Shown: positions 1 to 10,720 of the stretch, piece by piece
Position numbering within the stretch: position 1 is the stretch's first letter
How the letters are laid out: each line of letters opens with the position of its first letter
From: Terfezia claveryi
Taxonomy: Eukaryota; Ascomycota; Pezizomycetes; Pezizales; Pezizaceae
Direction of reading: 5' to 3'
Assembly (NCBI GenBank): GCA_015179025.1
Contig: WHUX01000385.1
Span: 1 to 34,049, forward strand
Length of the DNA: 34,049 nt
Made by a program: the position numbers and the translations under genes
Notes under the pieces: model-generated
Database searches by the model: none
The model's input: only the letters and a program-made list of their open reading frames with translations
Told to the model about the DNA's origin: nothing

Positions 1-1230
1 ATCGTTTTTATAGTAGGTTTGAGTTTGCTGATATGAAAAGTATTATATATGAGGTGGAGGTCAGGTTGACTGGATAGGTCTAGGCTATAGTTATTGCGTT
101 TCCGATTACTAGAAATAATGGGAAATGGGCCTAGCCATTTTGGTTTGAGTTTGGGTGAGATTCGATAGGTTGATATTTTCTGAGGAAAGCATAACTTGTT
201 GTCCGACTGAAAATTTGGCTGTATTGGGTAGTCGTTTGTTCGCTTGAGATGCTTGAGTCTTCTTGGCGTCATATAGGTTTTTAGACGTTACCTCATGACG
301 TTCATTTGCTGGTACATATGCATTAATGGGGTATGGAAGTATCGATACGCCAAGATGTGCATTAAATCCAAATAGTGTGGAAAAGGGACTATTCTGTCTA
401 GCGGCATTATACCTAGAGTTAAGTTTCAACTGTATCTCTGGTAGTTTCTGTAGCCAATCAAATCCTTCGATTTTACAGGCTCTTGCTACTTGTAGAATTT
501 CTTTGTTCACAATTTCCGATTGTCCGTCTGCACGTGGATGATATGGTGGACGGTTCCAACTTGATTCCTTTATTCCTAGCCCAATCTTGAAAGTGCGTTG
601 ACATAAAAAGAGTGTCGCGGTCAAAAACAATACAGAAAGGGTATCCCATTGGGACTACATGAGTATCAAAGGTAGCAGTACATTGTTCTGCTGTGAAATT
701 ATCTGAGACAGGAATAAGAAACTTGAATCCTGATTGTCTATCGACAATCGTCCAAAGTCGTGAAATACAAACTACATGATCTTCTTCAACAGGAATATTC
801 GGGTACAAAATTGAACACTTAGTAAACACAGGTGCTACTTTAAGAAAATCCATCGATATGTCAGTCCATGGCCTGCTTGGTACATGTAATGGGGTTACGA
901 GTCCAAGTGGCGCCTTGTTGGAATACTTTGTCCGTTGACAAGTATCACAACTTCTGATATAGTCCTTAGTTGGTTCTGCAAAGGACTGGCAATCATATCG
1001 GTCAGTAAGATATTTCATCGTTTTTTCAATGCCACCATGAGCGGTTGCTTCATGTGCATCTTTAATAACCAATTTGAGATAGTTCTTACCTTCAATATTA
1101 AAGTAGAGGGCAAGACTAATCTCCATTTCCTTGTTAGTTCTTGACATACCAAAAATCCGTCTTTTCTTCTATGATCCTTAGGGTTTACAAAGGTATCATA
1201 GTAGTTCTTCCAGACAGGACATACTCTCAT
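1..1230 (-). pseudogene. Integrase (G1 copy 1), frameshifted
   Basis: This is the DDE retroviral-type integrase that would insert the element's cDNA. The N-terminal HHCC zinc-binding domain is readable (HEATAHGG, then SCDTCQ). The catalytic core keeps its three acidic residues: Asp in SMDFL, Asp in FDRDTLF, and Glu in DGQSEIVNK. These are spread over three frames: about 1230-1147, 1147-580, and 630-109. Downstream of 109 a GPY/F-like C-terminal module can be followed to the window edge in another frame. There are frameshifts near 1147 and 580 and a stop near 109. It is clearly Ty3-type and not functional as it stands. Confidence 0.88.
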
Positions 1231-1493
1231 GCATGATTGATATACAGCTTTTATACCTGTGCCTTGGTCAAGCCATTGTGTGATGAAGTAGTCCTTGTCA
1301 TCCTCCTATCCGTCGCTGATATATTTCTCTTCAATGAGCTTGTTGTGGTTTGGTTTGATCCTTATATTAAGTCATTAATGGTGGGTTTCTTCTCCTTGGA
1401 TATAGAAGTATTATGTCCTGAGAACTTACAGAAATCATAATCGCTGTCTGGAAGTTTGGTGTCTGAATGAAAGAGAGGAATCTTCATTAATAG

Positions 1494-2325
1494 CTACTCA
1501 TTTTTAGAACGAGTAGTGACAGCAGTGGTATTGATAGGAATTGTTACTGCTACTAGCGGTTGCAGCTGTTGTTGAGGTGCATTCCATGGTTGTTGTGGGG
1601 CAACAGGAGTATTCATGATCTCCTGTTCCATTTGTCGGGTGTCATTGTTCGGTAGGATTACTGAACTAAATGCTGGTTGGAGAGTAGGTTGTGTCGCTTG
1701 TTGGTAATCCATCTTTTTACCCATTCTCCGATTCTTGGATAGCTTCTTCTGGCTAAGAGCTTGTGGAGGTGGATAAGCTGGCGTTTGTTGTACTGGTGCT
1801 AGTTCCTTTTGAGGCTCATTTGGGATACGAGATGCCAATACGAGTCGTTAAGGAATTCCTTCTCCTTCTTAAGAACTGAGGCTGCAGGTTACAGTTCAAA
1901 CTGCCATATCCATGGTGATTGCAAATTGCATATGTTTCGATGGTAAACATGCCGTTGTTCATGGCGTGGGAGCTGCCATGAGCTGGACAGTAAAAATCAT
2001 CGGCAAAAGGACCAGTGCATCCTTTTGTGTTGTGCCAATTCTATGAGCCAGGTTGATAGCAATTTCCTTCGCTTCTTCGGAGCGAGAGATTTTTGTTGAC
2101 GTTTTCAGAAGATGAAGGCCTATATCTTAGTCCAAGAACTGTTAAAGGTTTGTTCTTGTTCATATTGGGTACACAATCATACCGCTGAAAACTTCTTCTA
2201 GGTATGGTGGATAGAGTCTCATCGTCTGAGGACTCTTGTTCCTTTATCATTATATTCACTTTCTTCGTCTGGATGCCCTCGAAGTTTGGACAGAAGATAT
2301 GTATCAAGTTCTTCGGCTCTTCCAT
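1494..2325 (-). pseudogene. RNase H-integrase linker of G1 copy 1, Pro/Gln-rich with Cys/His cluster
   Basis: This stretch separates RNase H from integrase. The part nearest integrase (1838-1494) is an open Pro/Gln-rich segment ending in a TTRSKN-like motif. Between 2060 and 1890 a Cys/His-rich frame includes YCPAHGSSH and, at 1923-1891, CNHHGYGSLNC. If the Tyr stands for His (CAT to TAT) and the Tyr three residues before the first Cys stands for Cys, this fits a CCHC zinc knuckle. The G2 element has three clearer knuckles in the same interval (9581-9763), which supports the reading. The frame changes at least once. The knuckle assignment here is inference. Confidence 0.5.
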
Positions 2326-2479
2326 AACATTTGTTGAAGTTGAGTCACATGCTTGAAATTGATAGCTCTGAAGAAACCATATTGTTCTGAGTAGAGGTTT
2401 CTGGTAAGTGGAAAGTTCTTAAAGCGTTGGTAAAGATGTTGTGGTTGTAGGTATGGTTAGGAGGATGATGCTGTTGGAA

Positions 2480-3660
2480 ATATAATCGTCCTTAGTGGGG
2501 AGTGTCCAAGAATTTATGCTTCCTTGATAGAGCATCTGCTATCAAATTTTCCTTTCTATGGTATGCTGTATGTCGTATCAAATTCCATTAGGTAATCTTG
2601 CTATCGCCTCAATTTCTGGCTTGCAGGTTTGAGTATGAAGGTTACTAATGGTTTGTGTCGGTAAGGATAGTGAACTTGTGACCTCTTAATTGTCTTCAAA
2701 AAATTTCAATGAGTCAATAATCACTAATAATTCCTTTTAAAAGGTAGGATAATTGAGTTGTGCTAGATAAATTTTCTAGAGTGGAAGCATGATGGTCTGA
2801 TGTGCGTCAACGGTCCTTGACCTATCCAAGATCCTAGTCCTACATCACTAGCATCACAGACTAAATATTTGGGTTCAGTAGATTCATTATTCCAGGGTTT
2901 TAAAACCTATGGGGAATTCACGAGTTCCTTGAGTTTTTCAAACACTGCATTATGAGTATCTGTCCATTCCCATTTCTTTTTTTCTCCTTGCAGTTCTGAC
3001 AGGGTGCTGCATATGATGCCAAGTCAGGAATAAATCTGCTGAGATAATTAACTATTCCAAGGAATCCTCTAAGATCCTTTTTTCTTGTAGGAGTTGGAAA
3101 TGTTAATATAGTAGTCCTCTTCTTCGGGTCTACATGTAATCCATCTGATGTTAAAATGTTCCTAAGATTTCCAATCTTGGAGTAAAGAACTGGCATTTGC
3201 TTTCTTTGAGATAGAATTTCTCATCCTGTAGGCGTTGAAGTACTTTCTTCAATAATTCTACATGTTCTTCATACGTTTTGGAGAATATCATAATGTCATT
3301 AATATAGATAATTAAATTTTTATAGACCATGTCTTAAAAATATCATGCATAACACGAAACCATGGTAGCAGGTGCATTACGATCCCCTTGTTGCATGACT
3401 CTACTTCTGAAATATCCCATATAATATAAAAAGGTAGAGTATTGCTCAGATTCTTTATTAATTCTAATATTAAAAAATCTGTTGGCTAAGTTAAGCTTAG
3501 TCCAAATGGGATTATCCGCTACTAGTTCAATTGCTTCATTAATATCTGGCAATGGGGTGTGGTTTGGTTCGACGGCTAAATTGCGGTCTTGACAATCATT
3601 GACATGTCTAGCTTCTTCCGGTTTCATCTCATTTACGGATAGTGAACATAACTACGGCAT
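2480..3660 (-). pseudogene. Reverse transcriptase-RNase H (G1 copy 1)
   Basis: RT motifs are readable in order: HTPLPDINEAIELV, then WTKLNLANRFFNIRI (motif A, where the usual catalytic Asp is Asn), then VMQQGDRNAPATM, then YINDIMIFS near 3285 (the usual Y-x-D-D has its first Asp changed to Asn). Next come the connection region RGFLGIVNYLSRFIPD (about 3080) and RNase H with YLVCDASDVGLGSWIGQG (about 2870). Both Asp-to-Asn changes are G-to-A on the sense strand. Several frameshifts separate the blocks. MQQGD in place of the commoner MPFGL is shared with G2 (about 11620) and marks the same fungal lineage. Catalytically dead. Confidence 0.88.
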
Positions 3661-3765
3661 TTGTGTCATTTTCTACTCTATATATGCAACCTGATACTTC
3701 TTCTTTGACTAATTTGTTATGGATTTGTTGTCTAAATCGATGTCCTGAGAGTCACCATTTGGTAT

Positions 3766-4390
3766 CTAAGTAGCTTCTGCTTTTGGTTTAATAGAGTGAT
3801 TAATCTTTCTTAGAGGGGGTAATTCTCGTAGAATTGTTTTGGGAAATAATAAGGGAAACTCCATTACAGGAATGAATTGTTTCTGTACCATAGAAACAGC
3901 TGTCACAAGTTCTCTTTCTGAATTGGTTTCTTCTGTGTCACTAATATTTTCCCAATTATCCGGTTCACTATAATCTATAACTAATTCACAGCTGACCTGT
4001 GTATATGCTGATCTTATACCCTTTGCTATGGTTCTAGATCCTTTCCATACACTAAGCTGGAATCGTGGAATATTTTCCTGTTGGATAGTAACAGGTTTTT
4101 GATAGACAGGAATTATTGCTCGCACTTTGCTTAGAGCAGGTTCTTCTAGTATTATGTCCCATCTAGTCAAATTAGCTATATAGAACATTTGTTCTTCTAC
4201 ATAACCTATCTAATCTAGTTTGATAGTACAAGCTTTGTCTATCGTTCCTTTTGATCCTTTAATTGCAGTACTTAATGATTTCTTCTCGATACTTCTAGTG
4301 GTATTTTGTATAGGTGTACAAATTGAGAATTAATTAAGTCTCCTCCCTTTTTTGGAGATCAATTAAAGCTAGTCGGGGTGTTCGTTAGCT
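3766..4390 (-). pseudogene. Aspartic protease region (G1 copy 1)
   Basis: This is the retropepsin-like region between gag and RT. A GGDLIN motif is readable around 4350, matching GGDLIS of the G2 protease, and FYIANLTRWDIILEEP (about 4185) aligns with FYMANLKDWDIIFSEP of G2 (about 12570). The downstream open segment (to 3766) is the PR-RT connector and ends at a TAG. Frameshifts lie between 4390 and 4190. It would process Gag-Pol in virus-like particles. The assignment rests on position and on similarity to the G2 copy. Confidence 0.7.
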
Positions 4391-4399
4391 TTAACGAAT

Positions 4400-6236
4400 A
4401 CTTGCTAAAATCTGTACTGTCTTGACAAGGTCTTCCTTGATTTTATCTTGTTGTTTTTATCCTTGGTGGCTATCATATAGCTAAACTTATGCAGCTGTAT
4501 GCATGGGTACCTTATTTTTCATTTCCTACAGTCCTTGTAGGAGTGTCCAGGTTCCAAACCATAACATTTCTTGTCTCTAATTAATTGCATCTTCATCTTC
4601 TGATCCAATTTTTTTGTAATGTGTCCCAATCTGAGTCCTTCCGTTTTTCTATATTGGTTTGGTGTTGGGATTGCTACTAGGCATTAAATCCTGTTTTTGT
4701 CATTATTCTGCTCCTGCGTAGACATACTCGATTTTATTCCGAGAGTGTTGTCTGGGATGTATTTGTTGTCGGTGGTGGAGCAATATCTTTCTTGGAAGCT
4801 TCATATGACTCCGCTTGATGCACGAGCTATCATATGACCATTCTTCTTTGATTAAAGGAATTAATGTAGCTGACATATATGTGGCAGGTGATTAAGAAAC
4901 TTTCTTCTTTTTACTTCCTGCATATTATTGTTTGTCCATCCTTGTCAATCAATTTGATTTGCATTTCAGTAAGCCAGTTGGCGAACTGTTTAATTCCCAT
5001 GTGACGTCTGTCCTTGTATGGTGTGGCTGTCTCCTATGTTTCTACAAAATGTCCTTACTAGTAGAGGGTATCAGAAAATCTCTTAGCACTAGTATGAATC
5101 TAAAGAATGTTGCATTCTTTCCTTTTTCTCTTAGGAATTGATTATAAGTAGTAGCACGCTTCCTTCCATTCTAATCTAACATTTCCAAAGCTGAAGCACC
5201 TTCCAAATCTATTCCTTTGATAACAAACCAATGTTGTATTGCTATGGCCCAGAGTCAAAATATTGTGAGTCTTGCCATTTTTTGTCTTCTCCTCTTGCTT
5301 TTTCTGGTAGATCAATCTTTATTCCTTTTAAAGTATTTTTGCTTTATAGTTACCCTTTAACCATTCCTGTTGTAGATTCCCATTGCTGGTGTTCGACTAT
5401 TTTCCTCATTTGGGTTTTCTTTTAAGAGTTTGACTTGCACTGACGATGCCTTATCAGAGTCCGAGCTATTATCTCTGCTATCATCGGGGTCTCGTCCTCC
5501 TCCTTGCTTTTCTGCTTCTGTTGGTCTAGTCCTATATCTAGATCATCATCGTCTTCTGGTAATTCTATATCTTCTGGTGGTTGGTCTTTATGTCTGTTCT
5601 TTGGCTGACCCAGTCCTCCTTTCTGGTGTCTCAGGTGCTCGACCTTTGCCTTTCGATTGATCTTTTGGTGTTCTCAGGAACCTCCTGGAAGTTCTTTGCT
5701 AGGATTGAAAAAATCCTCCGCAGTATGTGCGATTCTCTAGATGAGTGCGCTCATCATGAATGCCATTATTTCTTCCCAGTTTTTATTACCAATTCGGTTT
5801 TCTTAAAAGTGGAACAACAGGTTTCTTTAATTCTTTACTTAAAAATGCATTCATTTCTAAGTCTTCTTCTTTGAATGGGTAAGGTGTTAGCCATAAATAG
5901 TGTTTTACTATGGCTTCCATTAAGAGTCGAGTATCATCAGGATGATACTGTTGGCATGTCCATTGAGCGAGTATATTTCAAAATCTCCTCAATTGTTGGA
6001 AGATGTCTGTCCAAAATTCTTCTGGTGCAGAGGCAAAGCCTATACTAAAATATAGTTTGGTTCCTGCTCCACCTGGTTCTCCTATTTCATATCATAGGGC
6101 AGATTTATTTCCCCTTCTGTGTTAGGAATTACAAATCTGGTCTTTCTAGGAGTTTCTTCTACTAATTTCTTAATATTTCGAGTAATATAGTTAACCGTCT
6201 CGACCTCTTAGTCTTCTTACTAAGTTCAGATGCCAT
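4400..6236 (-). pseudogene. gag (G1 copy 1), multiply frameshifted
   Basis: Gag starts with an ATG at 6236, one base away from the opposing ATG of the antisense ORF (6238). It aligns along its length with the G1 gags at 21524 and 32688. The same protein blocks can be followed in shifting frames down to about 4880. A degenerate nucleocapsid knuckle, CYGLEPGHSYKDC, lies at 4566-4528 (second Cys not visible). The boundary with protease is approximate. Gag would form the capsid of the intracellular particle. Small indels are frequent, so this copy is older or less constrained than the one at 31175. Confidence 0.8.
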
Positions 6237-6237
6237 T

Positions 6238-6835
6238 ATGTCTGATTTTGTATTGTCTGCAACCAAATGCAGCTAGTTATACAATACGATCATCGAGTTA
6301 CTTTTCTTCTTTGGCACCTTTCTGTGCTGATGGTGTGGTGGCTGATGATCCTTATGATCTCCGTTCGACTGATGGTTCTATTGCTTGGTGGCTCACGAGC
6401 TGGTGAGGCTGGATGCAGGATCCTGATGTTTCTTATGGTCCTGGTTTTTCTTTATCTACTGGTCTAGAATCTAGTTCTAGTTCTTCTGGCAAGAGTGTCA
6501 CTTTTCTGATTGGTGTGTTGAGGTAGACGTTGGAGGTGCAGAGGTATTGGTAGAGATGTCTAGGACTAAGGAAGGTTCTGATGGAGGTAATTCTTTTCTG
6601 GAGGAAATGGCTGAGTGGAGGCAGCGAGATTTGAGCCTTGGGATTGTGATACTTGGTTGTTTAGACCAATTATTCCTGGACCTGGGGGCGGTTTTTAATG
6701 TGTACTGGATTTACAGGTACAGATGTAATGGCGTTGCCAGGAGTGCAAGATGAGTTGTCAATCTTATTGGGAAAAGTGTTGTAAATGAGGGTGGGATTGT
6801 TTAATGTGGATACACTGCCCATTAGAGCTCTGCTT
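6238..6835 (+). pseudogene. Relic of leader antisense ORF (G1 copy 1)
   Basis: This is the plus-strand counterpart of the intact 200-codon antisense ORF at 32084-32686. Its ATG (6238) is intact and opposes the gag ATG (6236). The frame is broken early (TAG about 12 codons in) and by several small indels, but nucleotide similarity continues to the equivalent terminal TAG near 6835. No function is known. Because this copy keeps both start codons, it gives the likely ancestral head-to-head arrangement. Confidence 0.7.
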
Positions 6836-7051
6836 AGCTTGCTTCTAAGTCTTTTGTTGATGTACTATAGTTAAGAGTCTGATATCTTGTTGTTGGATTT
6901 TTTGTTGGCTAGCTAGTTGAATAACGATATCATTTTATATGTACACTTGTGTGTCAAATTATATACTCTTGCATGAGTGTAATAAAGGTATCTAAAGGTT
7001 GATCAGGCCTTGGATTTAAGAGTAAAGATTCGGTAAGTGAGTTGAAAAAAA

Positions 7052-7720
7052 TATAATGAATAGTACTAGACAGTATTTATTCAGTACCATTTATACAATC
7101 TATATCCGTACGCACGGACGTTTGTGTATTTTGGTTCTGCTGTGGTAAGACCTCAGAAGGGTAGAGAGATTACTATGTGGGACATTTCCAGAGGGAACAG
7201 TAATTAACTGGTGTAATCTATCTTATATGATTTGTGCTATCTAAGCTATATGATCTTGATCTGATTGGAATATAGGCTTGCTTGCTCTGTGTGCTTGCTT
7301 GTTCTATCTGTGGATTCCAGAGGGAATCTAGCAGCCTATTTATACTCCTCTGAGATCTAATGACTAAGGAAATAAATACAATAAAGGGTGGCACACCAGA
7401 AGGTGGTGTACTGTACATAAGGGGTCATGTAGTCATAGTAATGAGTCACACGCCTTAAACAATGGTCATGTGGCCATAGTAATGAGTCACACGCCTTAAA
7501 TAGAGGTCACATGGCCATAATGAGGGTATCTTCATATGGCAAGTGCCATGGAACTTCTCATGGCAGATTCCATGTGCTATGTATACTTATTAAGCAATAG
7601 GAGGTGGTAGAAGGCTAGTCCTTCAACCAAGAGGCTTAGTTACATAACATAGTAGTAATATAGGAAATACAAGAGTATATAATCAATTATATAAGCAATG
7701 AAACAACGTTCTCCATTACA
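7052..7720 (-). repeat. 5' LTR of G1 copy 1
   Basis: 669 bp. On the minus strand it begins TGTAATGGAGAAC (7720) and ends near CATTATA (7052); the terminal CA has decayed to TA. It matches the LTRs at 20015, 22355 and 31175 throughout. It contains a TATA box (TATAAATAGG on the minus strand, 7344-7335) and two TGACTCA-type sites 41 bp apart (7442-7448 and 7483-7489 on the plus strand as TGAGTCA). Confidence 0.95.
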
Positions 7721-9190
7721 TTAGCTGCAAACATAGAAATAATTGTCCTATTCTTTCTTTCACTGACTCCATCAGTCTGAAGGTAATATGTGGAAAATGC
7801 TTTATGCAAAATTCCATTCTTCTGCATCCAATCCTAAAATATAGTAGATATAAACAAAGGATCTTGATCAGAAACAAATTCATAAGGAAATCCCATATTA
7901 GGCTTAATGAATCTTTCAAAGATATCAATAACCCTTAATATGTCAACATTATCTATAATAGATAATAAGAATATAAAATCAGAATGCTTGTCAATCATAA
8001 CTAATAACTTATGAAATGTCAACATATGAAGCTTATCATCAACAGGAGTTCTGTACTCAAGGGTAATTTTAGTACATGAAATCATAACAGGTTCCATACT
8101 AAGAAAATCCTTAGCCATACTACCTGTAATGAATGGTACTAGATAGTATTCATTCAGTACCATTTATACAATCTATATTCGTAGGTACGGACGTTTGTAT
8201 ATTTCGGTTCTATTGAGGTAAGACCTCAGAAGAGTAGGGAGATTACTATGTAGAACGTTCCCGGAGGGAACAGTAATTAAATGGTGTAATCTATCTTATA
8301 TGATTTGTACTATCTAAGCTATATGATCTTGATCTGATCGGAATATAGGCTTGCTTGCTTTTTGTGCTTGCTTGTTGCTTGCTTTCTTTCTGTGGATTCC
8401 AGAGGGAATCCAGCGGCCTATTTATACTCCTCTGAGATCTGATGACTAAGGAAATAAATACAATAAAGAGTGGTACACCAGAAGGTGGTGTGCTATACAA
8501 AAGGGGTCATATGGCTATAGTAATAAGTCACATGTCTTAAACAATAGTCATGTGGCCATAGTAATGAGTCACACGCCTTAAACAATAGTCATGTAGCTAT
8601 AGTAATGAGTCACACGCCTTAAACAGAGGTTATGCAACCATAATGAGGGTGTCTTCATATGGCAAGTACCATGGAACTTCCCATGGCAAATTCTATGTAC
8701 TATTGACACTTATATAGCAATAGAAGGTAGTAGAAGGCTTGTCCTTCAACTGAGAGGCTTAGTTACATAATATGGTAGTAATATAGGAAATACAAAAGTA
8801 TATAATCAATTATATAAGCAATGAAACAACGTTCTCTATTACACTACCCCATAGCCTAATAGGAACATTGAGAAGAGTACGAAATCCAGGGGGTTTCTGT
8901 ATGGATCCTTTAGTGATTTGGCTAGTTTCACAACTCCTCATAAATTGTTCAACTTGACTATAAAAATCCTGGAAGATATATTTGTTGATAAGCTTATATA
9001 CTATTTTTGCAAGGCCTCTATGTCTAGTAGTGACATATGCTTGTTGAATAAGGGCTTCAGAGGCAGAGTTACCTTTTACTTGTAGTCCTTTAGGAATAAC
9101 CATTTTCCAGACAAAATTCTTTAGCAAGTACATAAATCCTTCTTATACTTTTGCTGTAGGTACCTATTCCCCTTTCTTAATCCTTAAGTT
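7721..9190 (-). pseudogene. Integrase (G2), split by a solo LTR and cut by G1 copy 1
   Basis: The N-terminal zinc-binding part (9190-8844) shows YVTTRHRGLAKI and RSCETSQ, where the second Cys of CxxC is Ser. After the inserted LTR (8125-8843) the core resumes at 8124 with MAKDFLSM (Asp 1), VSDQDPLF (Asp 2) and DGVSERKNR (Glu, near 7760). All three catalytic acidic residues survive. A TAG interrupts ...FISTIF*DW (CAG to TAG). The frame on either side of the LTR agrees if 724 nt (LTR plus one 5-bp TSD) are discounted. Integrase ends at 7721 where G1 copy 1 begins. Confidence 0.88.
8125..8843 (-). repeat. Solo LTR, family G1, with 5-bp target duplication
   Basis: 719 bp. On the minus strand it begins TGTAATAGAGAAC and ends CATTACA. 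It is flanked by a perfect 5-bp duplication, CTACC at 8120-8124 and 8844-8848, so it is a true solo LTR left by LTR-LTR recombination. It is 40 bp longer than the 679-bp G1 LTRs because it has three rather than two 41-bp U3 repeats. TGAGTCA sites are at 8565 and 8606, with a decayed TAAGTCA at 8523. The TATA box is at 8426-8417. It interrupts the G2 integrase. Confidence 0.95.
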
Positions 9191-9514
9191 CACTGGTCCA
9201 AACACCGTATCTTTTTCCATCTCTTCTCTATAGTGCCATTCCAACTCATGATCCTTTATCTACTCTGCAATTACCAAATCTGGTTCCATGCTCTTTTCCT
9301 CACTATCCTGCACTCCTAATTCTTTCTTCAGGTGATTACTATTATAAATAGGCTTATTTATAGCCTTCAAGTTATTTTTTCTAGTGTTACATGAACTAAC
9401 AAAGTTCTTGTATTGGTTATAATAACCAAGACAATACTTGCACCTGGGTATCTCTTTTCTTCCAGTAGTAGTGACTTTTGCGAGGTTAGGATATAGGTGA
9501 GACCAATGACTATC

Positions 9515-10020
9515 TTAGTTATAGACAATGAATTTCCTAATAGTTTCTTTGGGTGCAGGGTTTAGCTGAATGTTGAGGGGGCATTTGTTGCTAAGCTGAG
9601 TGTACTGATTATAGTTGGTGCATCTTAGAGGAGGAAATTTGCTGGTCCTAGGACAATCTTCCTTAAAATGTCTAAATAACCAACAATTATTATAAAGATT
9701 TATGCCAGCATCTTTATTGTTGCATTGGGAGGTTCTGTGGCCCACTTTACTATATTGGGAACAATACTCTTGTTTCTGAGTATTGTTGGAGATATGTGAG
9801 AAGGGAATTGGCTCCTTAGGGAAGATGTTAGGAAGGGTGCTGACAGTGGAGGCAGGTGAGGATTTTGGTAGAGGTGGTGGATCAAACTGCACCTTCTTGT
9901 TGTCTGCCTCATCCTTACACTTAGGTGAGGCTGCCCTTCTCTCAAAGTGCCTTCAAGAGTGGAGTTCCAGTCCTGAAGGTTTCCCACAACTATAGAACCC
10001 CTGTCAGCCTTTCTCAAGGA
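9515..10020 (-). pseudogene. RNase H-integrase linker (G2) with three CCHC zinc knuckles
   Basis: This 125-codon open frame lies between RNase H and integrase. It holds three 14-residue CCHC-type modules: 9763-9722 (CSQYSKVGHRTSQC), 9694-9653 (YNNCWLFRHFKEDC) and 9622-9581 (CTNYNQYTQLSNKC). In each, a Tyr sits at a canonical Cys position (TGT to TAT, a RIP-type change), and the third has Gln for His. Restoring the spacing C-x2-C-x4-H-x4-C needs no indel. Such knuckles normally sit at the end of Gag; G2 has that one as well (13070-13029). The rest of the linker (10720-10020 and 9514-9191) is low-complexity and frame-broken. The role, perhaps nucleic-acid binding by Pol, is inference. Confidence 0.65.
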
Positions 10021-10720
10021 CTATTCCATCTGTTCTATAGTCATGGGTTCCATGGCTCTTTCCTAATCCTCAGGTTCTGCTGAGTCAGAAGATATATCCA
10101 CAAGGGTCCATTCCTGAGAGTCTTTTGCCTCAGAGGTAGCAAGAGTGGAGAGAGAGGATGTACTAGGTCTTTTGTTAATTACTACTTTAAACTTGGGTTT
10201 TATTGTAACTAACCTTCCTCTTTCCTCACTCTCTTATTGTTGCTATTGGGCCTGAGGCCTAGTAGTGGTGGCAGCAGTTTGGACTGCTGCTGGCTCCTGC
10301 TAGAGCTGTCTGAGCCTGAAATTTCTTTGTGAGGTGTTAGATACATTAGGTTCAGGATTATCCTCAACTATGGCTTTGTAACTTTCAGCCTCAAAAACTA
10401 CATTTAGGCCTTCCCTGTCATGCTAGATAGGCCTAGTGCCATCAACCTCCTACACCTGTCTTGGTAGGAGGTTGGTGGTAGTGATTTGAAGAGAAGGGAG
10501 TCTCCTTCTCCTTTAGATAGTATTGGGAGATTTTCTCTCAAGGATTGGTGGAGACACTGGTCTCCCAATGGCTCCTCTGATCCTGAGCTGTGAGGAAGGC
10601 ATGGTTGGTAATAGAGATTGTGGGAGAGGAGTTTTCTTGAAAGTTTATATTAGGACAGAGAGGTGGTTTGTTACTACTGGATATAGTAGTAATGAAGCTA
10701 TGTGATGAGAAAACTATCCA

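Larger units (their letters stand above)
1..7720 (-). mobile_element. Ty3/gypsy LTR retrotransposon, family G1, copy 1 (3' end outside window)
   Basis: Read on the minus strand, the order is 5' LTR (7720-7052), leader with antisense ORF relic, gag, protease, reverse transcriptase, RNase H, Cys/His linker and integrase. This PR-RT-RH-IN order defines Ty3/gypsy elements. The right boundary is the LTR start (TGTAATGG on the minus strand) at 7720, directly abutting integrase codons of another element (G2), so this copy inserted into G2. The 3' LTR and the left TSD lie beyond position 1. Frameshifts and stops throughout show it is dead; many changes are G-to-A on the sense strand, as RIP gives. 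Two more G1 copies start at 20015 and 31175. Confidence 0.93.

Noticed and set aside
4932..5874. Several plus-strand ORFs of 64-97 codons
   Set aside because: They lie antisense to the gag of G1 copy 1, show no shared protein between G1 copies, and are fragmented; treated as shadows.
7218..7418. 66-codon ORF recurring in every G1 LTR (also 8291, 20317, 31477)
   Set aside because: It spans the TATA box and transcription-start hairpin of the LTR and runs in the element sense; its recurrence only reflects LTR copies.
9783..9995. 70-codon plus-strand ORF
   Set aside because: Antisense shadow of the G2 zinc-knuckle linker.
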